This document shows positions 1 to 5,956 of a stretch of 8,167 nucleotides of DNA, one piece after another. Origin of the DNA: a bacterium UBP1_UBA4771 (GTDB taxonomy: Bacteria; Krumholzibacteriota; Krumholzibacteriia; Krumholzibacteriales; Krumholzibacteriaceae); assembly GCA_002403295.1 (NCBI GenBank), contig DHHN01000122.1, forward strand, positions 1-8,167, read 5' to 3'. Every line of letters begins with the position of its first letter. Position 1 is the stretch's first letter. The translations under genes were made by a program, and so were the position numbers. The notes beneath the pieces are model-generated. The model had not been told where the DNA came from, searched no databases, and saw only the letters and a list, made by a program, of their open reading frames with translations.

Positions 1-119
1 CCGGCGTTTCCCGCAGCCGGGAGGGCGGATAGGAAGAGAACGAGGGCCAGACCGCGGAGCGGCGATCGGCCGGCACGTGCTAACTGCTTTGTTATCATCA
101 TAATGGATGGATGGTTCAA
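1..119 (-). CDS. Exported protein, N-terminus only (runs off left edge)
   Basis: Only the first 33-39 codons are inside the window. Reading leftward from an ATG pair at 101-96, the peptide begins MMITKQLARAGRSPLRG, then has a hydrophobic run (LALVLFLSALPAA) and a small-residue end (GNA). This is the n-, h- and c-region order of a Sec signal peptide with likely signal peptidase I cleavage after an A-x-A-like site. Neither ATG has a ribosome binding site at normal distance. An in-frame TTG at 119-117 does: GGAGG at 129-125 with a 5-base spacer, adding LNHPSI. I extend the feature to that TTG but the ATG at 101 remains possible. The gene follows the repeat-protein gene on the same strand by 84 bases, with strong hairpins between them, so co-transcription is uncertain. 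The mature protein is outside the window and no function can be assigned. Confidence 0.6.
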   Translation of the reverse strand, partial: MNHPSIMMITKQLARAGRSPLRGLALVLFLSALPAAGNA

Positions 120-124
120 CCCCC

Positions 125-129
125 CCTCC
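125..129 (-). promoter_or_regulatory. Ribosome binding site favouring a TTG start
   Basis: GGAGG on the minus strand, within a longer G run, lies 5 bases before the TTG at 119-117. It lies 23 bases before the first ATG of the exported-protein gene, which is too far for normal initiation. This is the reason for preferring the TTG start. Confidence 0.4.
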
Positions 130-138
130 AATACGGCA

Positions 139-175
139 TCCGCGGGGGGAGGTGGTTGCCCCGTCCCCCCGCGGA
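139..175 (-). terminator. Strong GC hairpin between two minus-strand genes
   Basis: A perfect 12-bp inverted repeat: 139-150 (TCCGCGGGGGGA) pairs with 164-175 (TCCCCCCGCGGA) across a 13-base loop. It lies downstream of the repeat-protein stop codon and just upstream of the exported-protein start. There is no U-tract on the 3' side, so it is not a textbook intrinsic terminator. It could instead stabilise the 3' end of the upstream mRNA, attenuate read-through, or hold a protein-binding palindrome. Confidence 0.4.
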
Positions 176-185
176 CCCCTGCGAG

Positions 186-205
186 AGTCCCGCGTTTCCG
201 GGACT
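186..205 (-). other. Small hairpin overlapping the repeat-protein stop codon
   Basis: A perfect 7-bp stem, AGTCCCG (186-192) with CGGGACT (199-205), and a 6-base loop. It overlaps two bases of the TAG stop (206-204) of the repeat-protein gene and is followed on the minus strand by the larger hairpin at 139-175. It has no U-tract. Two consecutive hairpins suggest a structured mRNA 3' end. Confidence 0.35.
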
Positions 206-2351
206 ATTCCTTCGTGGCCGTCGTGCGCTCCTGCGCCGGTGCGGCGGACCGTTCCATCATCGGTGTCGAGCGATCGAGCGCCGCCCACGTGCGCTCGAAT
301 ACGCCCGCCGCCTTCTCCGGAGTGACGCGGCCCATGATCGCGGCGACTTCCCTGAACGTCGCGCCGTCCATGAGAATCGACTTCGCCTCCATGGGCGCGG
401 CCTTCATGATGTTGGCCCGCTCCTGCGCCGAGAGGTCCTTGCACAGCGCGGCCTTCTCCTGCACGGTCGCGAGGTTGATCATCGCGGCCATCTCCGCTTC
501 GCTCGCGCGCGCGAGCATCTCGGCCTTTGCGGGAGTGGATTCGCGTTCGAAGACTTCGGGCCGAACACCGCTGCGCTCGAAGTAGACGCGCTGCATCTCG
601 GGCGCGCAGCGAGCGAAGAGCGCGACCCGCAGATCGCCCTTGCCGAGCTTGAAGAGGTTGGCCCGCTCGGCGACGGTGGCGTCCTTCAGAAGCGCGGCGT
701 ACACGGCGACGGGCGCCCGTGCGAGAAGCGCCTCCTTCTCTGGCTGCGACGCGAGGCCGAAGAGCTCGGCGCGCTGCTGCATCGTCGCGCGCTGGGCCAT
801 GAACGCCTGGTTCATCTCCGACGCGCGCGAGACGAAGTCCGCGCGCTGGGAGAGCGACGTGCGGCCGGCGAGATCTCTACGCGCGGCCATGTCGACGCGA
901 TGAACGAGGCATGCCCGATCCTTCGCGGAGGCGAGATCGATGCACGCGGCCTTTTCCTGAACCGCGGCGTTCCGTGCGATGAAATCGGCGCGCTCCTTGA
1001 GCGGGAGATCCTTGAACGCCTGCACGTTCATGTTGGCGCGCGCGAGGACCGCTTCCTGATCCCGCTGCGGCAGGCGCTCGAACATGCTGACCTGCTCCTG
1101 CGGGGTCGTCTTGCCGAAGTATGCGGTCGCCTTTTCCTGCACCGAAACGCTTTTCATGAGGGCGCTGAGTTCGGCTTCCGGCGCCCGGCCGAAGAAGTCC
1201 GCCACCGGATCGACCGTTCTCGCGACGACCATTGCGGCCTGATCGGGCGTCATCCTGGCAACGAAGTTCGCGCGCTCCTCGAGAGAGGCGAGATTGATGA
1301 CCTTCGCTTGCTGGGTGAAATTGGCGCGCTCGAACAGAGCGGTCGTCCGATCCATCGCGATCGACGCGAGCCTGCCGTGCTCATCGGGCGTGAGCCGCTC
1401 CATCATGATCCGGCTCCGCTCCTCGACGGGAAGCTTGTTCCAGGCTTCCATCGTGAGCGAGAACTTGCCGAGAAACGCCGCCTTCTCCGGGGCGCCGAGG
1501 CGCTCGAAGAACTCCACTCGCTCCTGGGGAGTCGCGTGGACAAAGAACTTGCCGAGCTCGACCGCTGGCGCTCTCTTGAGGAAGGAAACGCGTTCCTCGA
1601 GCGGCATGCTCTGGAACACCTGCGCCTTCTCGAACGGCGTCGAGCGGTAGAACACGAACGACCGTTCCGCCGGCGGGCAGTTCTTCATGACCGCGGCGAA
1701 CTCATCGGGCGTCACGCGCTGAAGCATGCGCGACTTCTTCTCGAACTCGCAGCGCCCGAGGCACTGAACCTGGCGCTCCGCCGGCGCGAGGGCCATGAAG
1801 GAAGCCTTTTCCTGCACGGTCGCCTCGCCGAGCATCCGCGCGCAAGCGATTTCGGGAGCGCGCGAGAGCATTTCGGAGCGCTCCTGCATCGATATCGATG
1901 TCCGATGGTAGTCGTCGATCGCGAAACCGGATCGCTCGGCGACCTCCGTTTGAGCCGGGCGCGGCAGGCGGGCGAAGAGCTCCGTCCGCGCCTGCGCCGG
2001 GATCGACTTCCAGAGCGCGAACTGCTCCGCGGGCGTCAGCTTGTTGAAGACATCGGCCTGTTCGAACGAAGGCGCGCGCTTCAGGAGCTCGACGCGGAGC
2101 GCCGGCGTGGCGCGTTCGAAGAGCGCGGCCGCCTCTTCCGCCGTCATCTGGTATTCGGGCGATTCGGCGTATCCCTGATCCGCGAGCACCACGTCCTGTT
2201 CGGTTATCTGTTCGGAACGGTACTTCGCGGCCGTTCCGATAGCGCCCGTCGTGTCGTCCTTCGACGGGGGCTGGTAGACGAGGGCGAAATACGCGATCAC
2301 GATAACCGCGACGATCACGATTCCGCCGAGCAAGAATCGTCCCCGTGCCAT
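204..2351 (-). CDS. Membrane-anchored protein of about 51 tandem 12-residue helical repeats
   Basis: The 715-residue product starts with a short basic tail (MARGR) and one hydrophobic segment (about residues 7-26), which predicts a signal anchor with the rest outside the cytoplasm. A polar linker (about 27-68) follows. Residues 69-688 divide into about 51 units, mostly exactly 12 residues long, with the pattern [ST/P]-x-x-E-[RK]-A-x-x-[FLM]-x-R-[AL], for example TPQERVEFFERL, SLEERANFVARM and TVAERANLFKLG. Ser/Thr/Pro at the unit start looks like a helix cap. The 27-residue tail is unpatterned. The short-helix 12-residue rhythm recalls the N-terminal superhelix of MgtE magnesium transporters, but no transporter or CBS domain is present. 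I do not recognise a named family. The start is firm: GGAGG lies 6 bases before ATG. The gene lies just downstream of an ECF sigma/anti-sigma pair and has its own copy of the promoter motif found before the sigma gene. A structural or envelope-stress role is inference. Confidence 0.85.
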   Translation of the reverse strand: MARGRFLLGGIVIVAVIVIAYFALVYQPPSKDDTTGAIGTAAKYRSEQITEQDVVLADQGYAESPEYQMTAEEAAALFERATPALRVELLKRAPSFEQADVFNKLTPAEQFALWKSIPAQARTELFARLPRPAQTEVAERSGFAIDDYHRTSISMQERSEMLSRAPEIACARMLGEATVQEKASFMALAPAERQVQCLGRCEFEKKSRMLQRVTPDEFAAVMKNCPPAERSFVFYRSTPFEKAQVFQSMPLEERVSFLKRAPAVELGKFFVHATPQERVEFFERLGAPEKAAFLGKFSLTMEAWNKLPVEERSRIMMERLTPDEHGRLASIAMDRTTALFERANFTQQAKVINLASLEERANFVARMTPDQAAMVVARTVDPVADFFGRAPEAELSALMKSVSVQEKATAYFGKTTPQEQVSMFERLPQRDQEAVLARANMNVQAFKDLPLKERADFIARNAAVQEKAACIDLASAKDRACLVHRVDMAARRDLAGRTSLSQRADFVSRASEMNQAFMAQRATMQQRAELFGLASQPEKEALLARAPVAVYAALLKDATVAERANLFKLGKGDLRVALFARCAPEMQRVYFERSGVRPEVFERESTPAKAEMLARASEAEMAAMINLATVQEKAALCKDLSAQERANIMKAAPMEAKSILMDGATFREVAAIMGRVTPEKAAGVFERTWAALDRSTPMMERSAAPAQERTTATKE
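288..2147 (-). repeat. Protein-level tandem array, 12-residue (36-base) period
   Basis: This covers residues 69-688 of the membrane-anchored protein: about 620 residues and about 51 units, close to 12 residues each. Units are diverged; DNA identity is visible only in short stretches encoding VQEKA-like segments (for example near 451, 1131 and 1806). A few units are shortened to 9-11 residues (SLTMEAWNKL, NMNVQAFKDL, VRPEVFERE) or gain a residue, and one region (about 129-150) is irregular. A weaker three-unit rhythm of about 36 residues appears, for example MLSRA-PEIACARMLGEA-TVQEKA near the start and MLARA-SEAEMAAMINLA-TVQEKA near the end, which hints at growth by three-unit duplication. Confidence 0.8.
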
Positions 2352-2418
2352 CTCGAACCTCCTCTCGGAAATGAGCCAGTTACCGCATGCCTACCCTGTG
2401 GTTGCGCGTTCCACTATC

Positions 2419-2447
2419 ACTACAAATCGAATGGCGAAAGGTTGGTG
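2419..2447 (-). promoter_or_regulatory. Candidate ECF sigma promoter of the repeat-protein gene
   Basis: On the minus strand CACCAAC (2447-2441), an 11-base spacer (2440-2430) and CGATTTGTAGT (2429-2419). Both boxes are identical to those upstream of the ECF sigma gene and the spacer has the same length, while the spacer sequences differ. CCAAC carries the AAC core common in ECF -35 elements, and the 16-17 bases to (T)GTAGT match ECF spacing. It begins 20 bases after the anti-sigma stop codon and leaves a leader of about 60 bases before the ATG at 2351. The assignment to the neighbouring sigma factor is inference. Confidence 0.65.
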
Positions 2448-2466
2448 TCGAAATATCGAGCCGCTC

Positions 2467-3234
2467 TCAGTTCCGCCCCAGTTCGATCGTTTGCTCGAAC
2501 AGCGTTCCCCCGGCGCCGGCCACGCTGATGCGGACGGGCGGCCGCGCGCCGCCGGCGTCGCCGAACACGGCGACGAATTCGCATCGCCCGCCGAGGCTCA
2601 CGGCAATGCCCGCGCCCGAGGCGCGGAGGGCGTACGGGCCGCACGCCGGTGCCCGGAAGCTCCGCAGGGCGAGCTCCGCTCCGGGCGCGATTTCGATCTC
2701 GACGCCATCGTCCGCTTCGACCGAGGCGCTCACGAACACCGCCTGGTCGCGGTACTGGACGATCGCCGTGCCGATGCATCCCGGCACGGCGATCGCAGCC
2801 GACTGTGCGTCGATGACGGCCCCTGACTGCTCCCGCTCGGCGAGGGCGCCGTAGAGATCTCTCACGTCGAGCTGGTTCCCGCCGCTCAGCGCCTGGTACA
2901 GGATAATGAAAATAATGATGCCGACGGCGAGCCCCGTCGCGAAGGCGTAGGCGATCTTCCGGCGGGGGCTCAGGAAATCGAGGAAAAAGCCCCGATCGCG
3001 CCCGGCGAGGGCCTCGCGAGACGCGATGGCGTCGATGATCTTCGCCTCCATCGAGGCCGGCGGCTTCACGTCGCCGGCCTCCGTGAACATCCGGGCCATC
3101 CGGCCGAGCTCGTCGAACTGCCGCCGACCCTCTTCGCTCGCCGCGAGGTGGGAGCGAAGCGCCGCGCTTTCCTCCGGCGAATTGGCGCCGTCGAGCTCCC
3201 GGTTCATGAGTTCCTGCCATCGTTTTTCCGTCAT
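2467..3234 (-). CDS. Transmembrane anti-sigma factor of the ECF sigma
   Basis: The 255-residue protein has three parts: a helical cytoplasmic region (about 1-94), one membrane segment (about 95-115, AFATGLAVGIIIFIILYQAL), and an extracytoplasmic domain of about 140 residues rich in beta-type sequence. The first 50 residues (MNRELDG...ALRSHLAASEEGRRQFDEL) follow the layout of the anti-sigma domain that binds ECF sigma factors. The HxxxCxxC zinc motif is not there: the His is present (H29) but both Cys positions read other residues, so this is a zinc-free type. The only cysteines (C153, C198, C218) lie outside the membrane. Its ATG overlaps the sigma stop codon in ATGA, giving translational coupling and near 1:1 production; the upstream ribosome binding site is weak. 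Expected role: to hold the sigma factor at the membrane until an envelope signal, probably through proteolysis, frees it. The signal is unknown. The C-terminal domain matches no family I can name. Confidence 0.85.
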   Translation of the reverse strand: MTEKRWQELMNRELDGANSPEESAALRSHLAASEEGRRQFDELGRMARMFTEAGDVKPPASMEAKIIDAIASREALAGRDRGFFLDFLSPRRKIAYAFATGLAVGIIIFIILYQALSGGNQLDVRDLYGALAEREQSGAVIDAQSAAIAVPGCIGTAIVQYRDQAVFVSASVEADDGVEIEIAPGAELALRSFRAPACGPYALRASGAGIAVSLGGRCEFVAVFGDAGGARPPVRISVAGAGGTLFEQTIELGRN

Positions 3235-3749
3235 GGCGCATACCCCGTTTTCAGGAGCGAGTCTCTCAACATCCGCCGCCCCGAGAATAGCCTCGATTTG
3301 ACCGTTTTTTCGGGAATATCGAGAACGGCCGCGATTTCTGCGTAGGAGAGATCGTGAAAATGCCGCAGAACGACGACCGTCCGGTAATCGGGAGGTATCG
3401 TCATGAGCGCAGTCTGGATCCGTTTGCTCGTTTCGTTCTGTATGCAGGTTTCGTCGGTGGTCTCGGGAGCGGGAGCGAAATCGTCGTCGAGCGGCACCGT
3501 GCGGCTCCTATGCTTCGCGAAATTGATCGATTCGTGCACGGCGATCTTGTAGAGCCAGTTGAAGATATTGTGTGAGGGATCGTACCGGTCCAACCGCTCG
3601 TACGTTTTCGTAAATGTCGTTTGCGTGATGTCCATTGCGTCCTCGTAATCGTTCACGATCCGGTATGCCACGTTGAAGATGGCCTTGCCGTATCGATGGA
3701 CCACCGCTCCGAAGGTTTCCCGATCCATGGGGGAGGTCATCTTCTTCAT
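3231..3749 (-). CDS. ECF-type RNA polymerase sigma factor
   Basis: The 172-residue protein has the two-domain ECF layout and usual length. Region 2 (about 12-81) includes the core-binding and -10 recognition segment AYRIVNDYEDAMDITQTTF and the downstream NWLYKIAVHESINFAKHR. A linker of about 30 acidic and polar residues follows. Region 4 (about 110-166) has IPPDYRTVVVLRHFHDLSY and the helix-turn-helix YAEIAAVLDIPEKTVKSRLF that reads the -35 box. No C-terminal extension is present, so control should lie with the linked anti-sigma factor. MKKM at 3749 is taken as the start because a G/A-rich stretch (AAGGGGGAAG) lies just upstream; M8 has no ribosome binding site. The gene has a candidate self-recognised promoter ending about 20 bases before the ATG, so autoregulation is likely. 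Its family membership is clear; its ECF subgroup cannot be told here. Confidence 0.95.
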   Translation of the reverse strand: MKKMTSPMDRETFGAVVHRYGKAIFNVAYRIVNDYEDAMDITQTTFTKTYERLDRYDPSHNIFNWLYKIAVHESINFAKHRSRTVPLDDDFAPAPETTDETCIQNETSKRIQTALMTIPPDYRTVVVLRHFHDLSYAEIAAVLDIPEKTVKSRLFSGRRMLRDSLLKTGYAP

Positions 3750-3769
3750 ACGCTTCCCCCTTCGCCCTA

Positions 3770-3798
3770 ACTACAAATCGGCCGGGCAATAGTTGGTG
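3770..3798 (-). promoter_or_regulatory. Candidate autoregulated ECF promoter of the sigma/anti-sigma operon
   Basis: On the minus strand CACCAAC (3798-3792), 11 bases (3791-3781) and CGATTTGTAGT (3780-3770). This matches base for base, in both boxes and in spacer length, the motif before the repeat-protein gene. Transcription would begin near 3763, leaving a leader of about 14 bases that holds the purine-rich ribosome binding site of the sigma gene. That geometry fits a real promoter well. Confidence 0.65.
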
Positions 3799-3819
3799 GA
3801 GAAACGTTGGCGGAGAAAA
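3792..3819. repeat. Tandem 14-base direct repeat upstream of the sigma promoter
   Basis: GTTGGTGGAGAAAC (3792-3805) is followed directly by GTTGGCGGAGAAAA (3806-3819), with two mismatches. The first copy contains the CACCAAC -35 box on the minus strand, and the second gives a second CCAAC box 14 bases further upstream. It could be a duplicated -35 region, an activator site, or chance. Confidence 0.45.
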
Positions 3820-3858
3820 GCCGCTGATTGAGAGATTGCGCAAACCCGTTTATCGCAC

Positions 3859-3876
3859 ATCGCGCGTGCGCGCGAT
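3859..3876 (-). other. Hairpin downstream of the STAS gene
   Basis: ATCGCGC (3859-3865) pairs with GCGCGAT (3870-3876) over a 4-base loop, 20 bases after the STAS stop codon on the minus strand. It has no U-tract, so it is at best a weak terminator or 3'-end stabiliser separating the partner-switching operon from the sigma operon. Transcription could well read through. Confidence 0.3.
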
Positions 3877-3895
3877 CGTCCGTTCGGAAATCAGT

Positions 3896-4180
3896 CTATT
3901 CGATCGGAAAAACGATATCGAACCCCGCGATGCGGAATATTTCCCGTATGTGCTTGTTGAGATGCGCGAGCGTCAAGCTGTGTCCCGCGTCGCCGAGGCG
4001 CTTCTGTGTCGCGAGCAGCGCGCCGAGTCCGGCGCTCGATATGTATTCGAGCGCCGCGAAGTCGATCACGCATGACTCCGATATCGTGTCGAGGACGGCG
4101 CGCGTCTTGTCGACCTGCGAGGCGTCGAGGCGTCCCACGAACCGAAGCGGGCCGGATTCGCTGCGGATCACGTCAAACAT
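3896..4180 (-). CDS. STAS-domain anti-anti-sigma factor (RsbV/SpoIIAA-like)
   Basis: The 94-residue single-domain protein has the usual length of this family. The hallmark segment VIDFAALEYISSAGLGALLA (about 38-57) holds the loop where the partner kinase phosphorylates a serine. By alignment with SpoIIAA (DSSG), S49 in I-S-S-A-G is the expected phosphosite; the aspartate before it is S48 here, a common variant. In the family, the unphosphorylated form binds the HATPase anti-sigma factor and displaces its target; phosphorylation switches it off and a PP2C phosphatase restores it. All three partners are encoded here in a row. GGAGG lies 7 bases before the ATG, and the gene overlaps the kinase gene by 8 bases, so the two are probably translated together. 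Confidence 0.92.
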   Translation of the reverse strand: MFDVIRSESGPLRFVGRLDASQVDKTRAVLDTISESCVIDFAALEYISSAGLGALLATQKRLGDAGHSLTLAHLNKHIREIFRIAGFDIVFPIE

Positions 4181-4586
4181 GCGTGTCCTCCAGGTGTTTG
4201 ATCGCGGTGACGCGAAACGTGCGGTGCTCGTATTCGTATGTCAGGCTGTCGACCATGCTCTTCACGAGATGAATGCCGAGTCCTCCGGGGGTCCGCTCGG
4301 CGAGCGGCAGGTCGACGTCGACCGGGCGGTCGGGATCCACCGAGACGGGATCCACGTCGAAATCGGCCAATCGGATGATGAGCTCGCCGCCGTCGCGGTC
4401 GAGGCTGACGTCGATGGCGGCGCCGCCGCCCGTATTGTGGCGGACGAGATTCGTGAAGAGCTCTTCGACGGCGAGACGGACGACGAATCGCACGCCCTCG
4501 CCGAGCGTCTGCGCCTCGGCGAACCGCTCGATGAAACCGAAGAGCTCCTCGAGCGACGAAACGTTTCTTGCGAACGATTGCTTCAT
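4173..4586 (-). CDS. HATPase anti-sigma serine kinase (RsbW/SpoIIAB-like)
   Basis: The 137-residue protein is one GHKL ATPase domain, the typical size for RsbW-type kinases. Visible motifs are the N box AVEELFTNLVRHN (39-51, with E41, E42 and N46), a D-box-like LADFDVDP (73-80) whose first Asp (D75) should contact adenine, and the G box TPGGLGIHLVKSMVD (99-113). There is no histidine kinase dimerisation helix, so it should phosphorylate Ser on the STAS partner. In the family such proteins sequester a sigma factor or another target until displaced. No canonical ribosome binding site is seen before the ATG, but the gene follows the phosphatase gene by 60 bases in the same direction. No SigB/SigF-type sigma is linked; the nearest sigma factor is an ECF with its own anti-sigma, so this kinase's target is open. 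Confidence 0.92.
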   Translation of the reverse strand: MKQSFARNVSSLEELFGFIERFAEAQTLGEGVRFVVRLAVEELFTNLVRHNTGGGAAIDVSLDRDGGELIIRLADFDVDPVSVDPDRPVDVDLPLAERTPGGLGIHLVKSMVDSLTYEYEHRTFRVTAIKHLEDTHV

Positions 4587-4646
4587 CGTGTGACACGAGG
4601 CGGAACCCGATGCCCCGCGGCGATCGAGCGCGACGCCCCGTTCGCT

Positions 4647-5948
4647 TCAGGACTCCCGTCTGATGACGAGCAGGGTTATGTCGTCGGACTGGGCGGCGCC
4701 GCCGGCGTGACCCCGCACCGATTCGACGATCGTCTCGATGATTTCGGACGCGCGCCTCCCGCATTGCTCCCCGAGCAGGACGGCGAGCCGCTGCTCGCCG
4801 TACTCCTCCTCGTTCGCGTTCGTCGATTCGGTGATACCGTCGGAATAGACGAGGAGAAGGTCGCCCGGGGCGAGTTCGATCTCCCCCTCGCTGTAGAGAA
4901 ACTCCTCCATGCAGCCGAGCACGAGACCCCCGAGATCGACTCGTTCCGGATTGCATCCGACCTTGAGCAGGAGCGGGTAGTTGTGTCCCGCGTTCACGTA
5001 CGTGAAGCGATCGGCGGCGATATCGAGGACGCCGTAGAAGAGCGTCGCGAACTTGTCCGCGTCGGTGCTCCGGTAGAGAAGCGCGTTCGAACGCTCGAGA
5101 CACTCCTTCGGGCCGCGGCAGACCGCGGTCTGGGCTCGCAGGGTCGCCTGGAGATGCGCCATGAGGAGCGCCGCCGGCATCCCCTTGCCCGATACGTCGC
5201 CGAGGCACAGGGCGATGGAGCCGTCGTCGATCCTGATATAGTCGAAATAATCGCCGCCGACCATCTTCGCGGGGATGCTCGTTCCGGCGATGTCGTATCG
5301 CGGAACGAGGGGCGGTTCCTTGGGAAGGAGATCCATCTGGATCTTGCAGGCGAGCCGCATCTCCTCCTGCATGAGCTTCAGCGCCTGCTCCTCCGTCGCG
5401 AGCCGGGCGTTTTCGATGATTTGCGCCGATTGCCCCGCGATGATTCCGAGAAGCCGGGCGTCCGCCTCGGAAAAGTCGCCCGTCCGCTTGTTGAAGAGGT
5501 TCAGGAGGCCGATGATCCGCCCTTTCAGCAGGAGCGGCGCGCTGAGAAGCGATCGCACGTTGCTGCTGTCCTGATCCTTCATCTGGAAACGATCGTCGCT
5601 CGCGAGGTCGTTCACGATGAGCGGTCTCTGGTTCTTGAGCATCCAGCCCGTGAGCTCGGCGTCGAGGCGGTACGGGAGGATCTCGTGCGAGGTGTCGGCG
5701 CCGCGTATCATCGTGCGGAACTGCGCGTCCGTGCGACTCGCGTCGAGGAGCGTGATCGTCGCTTGTTCGACCTTGAGGTGCTTGATGCACTTGTGGACGA
5801 TGAGCTCGATGATCCGGTCGAGAGATGAGGTCGAGCCGATCGCGGCCGCGATGTCGTTCAGGATCGAGAGCTCCTCGACGGCGTTCCGGAGGCGCTCGTT
5901 CTCCTTTGCCATGCGGTCGTACTCGTTGTTCCGCGTGGGATCGGCCAT
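4647..5948 (-). CDS. GAF-PP2C serine phosphatase (RsbU/SpoIIE-type)
   Basis: From the ATG at 5948 the product is 433 residues; the numbers below count from a possible GTG three codons upstream. A predicted coiled coil (about 10-40) leads into a GAF sensor domain (about 45-185; APLLLKGRIIGLLNLFNK near its end). A linker helix with the family signature KIQMDLLPKEPP follows, then a PP2C/SpoIIE domain (about 222-434). Metal-binding motifs are intact: GGDYFDY (234), GDVSGKGM (253), YSDGITE (371) and SDDITL (424), so it should be active. Its expected job is to dephosphorylate the STAS protein encoded two genes downstream when the GAF domain senses a ligand. No membrane segment is seen, so it is cytosolic. 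It is the first gene of a three-gene operon in the order phosphatase, kinase, STAS. The ligand cannot be read from the sequence. Confidence 0.94.
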   Translation of the reverse strand: MADPTRNNEYDRMAKENERLRNAVEELSILNDIAAAIGSTSSLDRIIELIVHKCIKHLKVEQATITLLDASRTDAQFRTMIRGADTSHEILPYRLDAELTGWMLKNQRPLIVNDLASDDRFQMKDQDSSNVRSLLSAPLLLKGRIIGLLNLFNKRTGDFSEADARLLGIIAGQSAQIIENARLATEEQALKLMQEEMRLACKIQMDLLPKEPPLVPRYDIAGTSIPAKMVGGDYFDYIRIDDGSIALCLGDVSGKGMPAALLMAHLQATLRAQTAVCRGPKECLERSNALLYRSTDADKFATLFYGVLDIAADRFTYVNAGHNYPLLLKVGCNPERVDLGGLVLGCMEEFLYSEGEIELAPGDLLLVYSDGITESTNANEEEYGEQRLAVLLGEQCGRRASEIIETIVESVRGHAGGAAQSDDITLLVIRRES

Positions 5949-5956
5949 GATCGCCA

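Noticed and set aside
204..2351. The repeat protein as an MgtE magnesium transporter
   Set aside because: There are no CBS domains and no multi-span membrane region, the only hydrophobic segment is N-terminal, and the array is several times longer than the MgtE N-domain.
111..2528. Plus-strand open frame of 805 codons opposite the repeat protein
   Set aside because: It is antisense to a gene with a clear ribosome binding site, membrane anchor and regular repeats. Its product is Arg/Leu/His/Glu-rich with no fold signature, and its openness follows from GC-rich codons and the 36-base periodicity of the opposite strand.
3828..5828. Plus-strand open frame of 666 codons opposite the partner-switching cassette
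   Set aside because: It crosses three convincing genes on the other strand, has low-complexity Arg/Glu/Asp/Val composition and no recognisable motif. It is a shadow of high GC.
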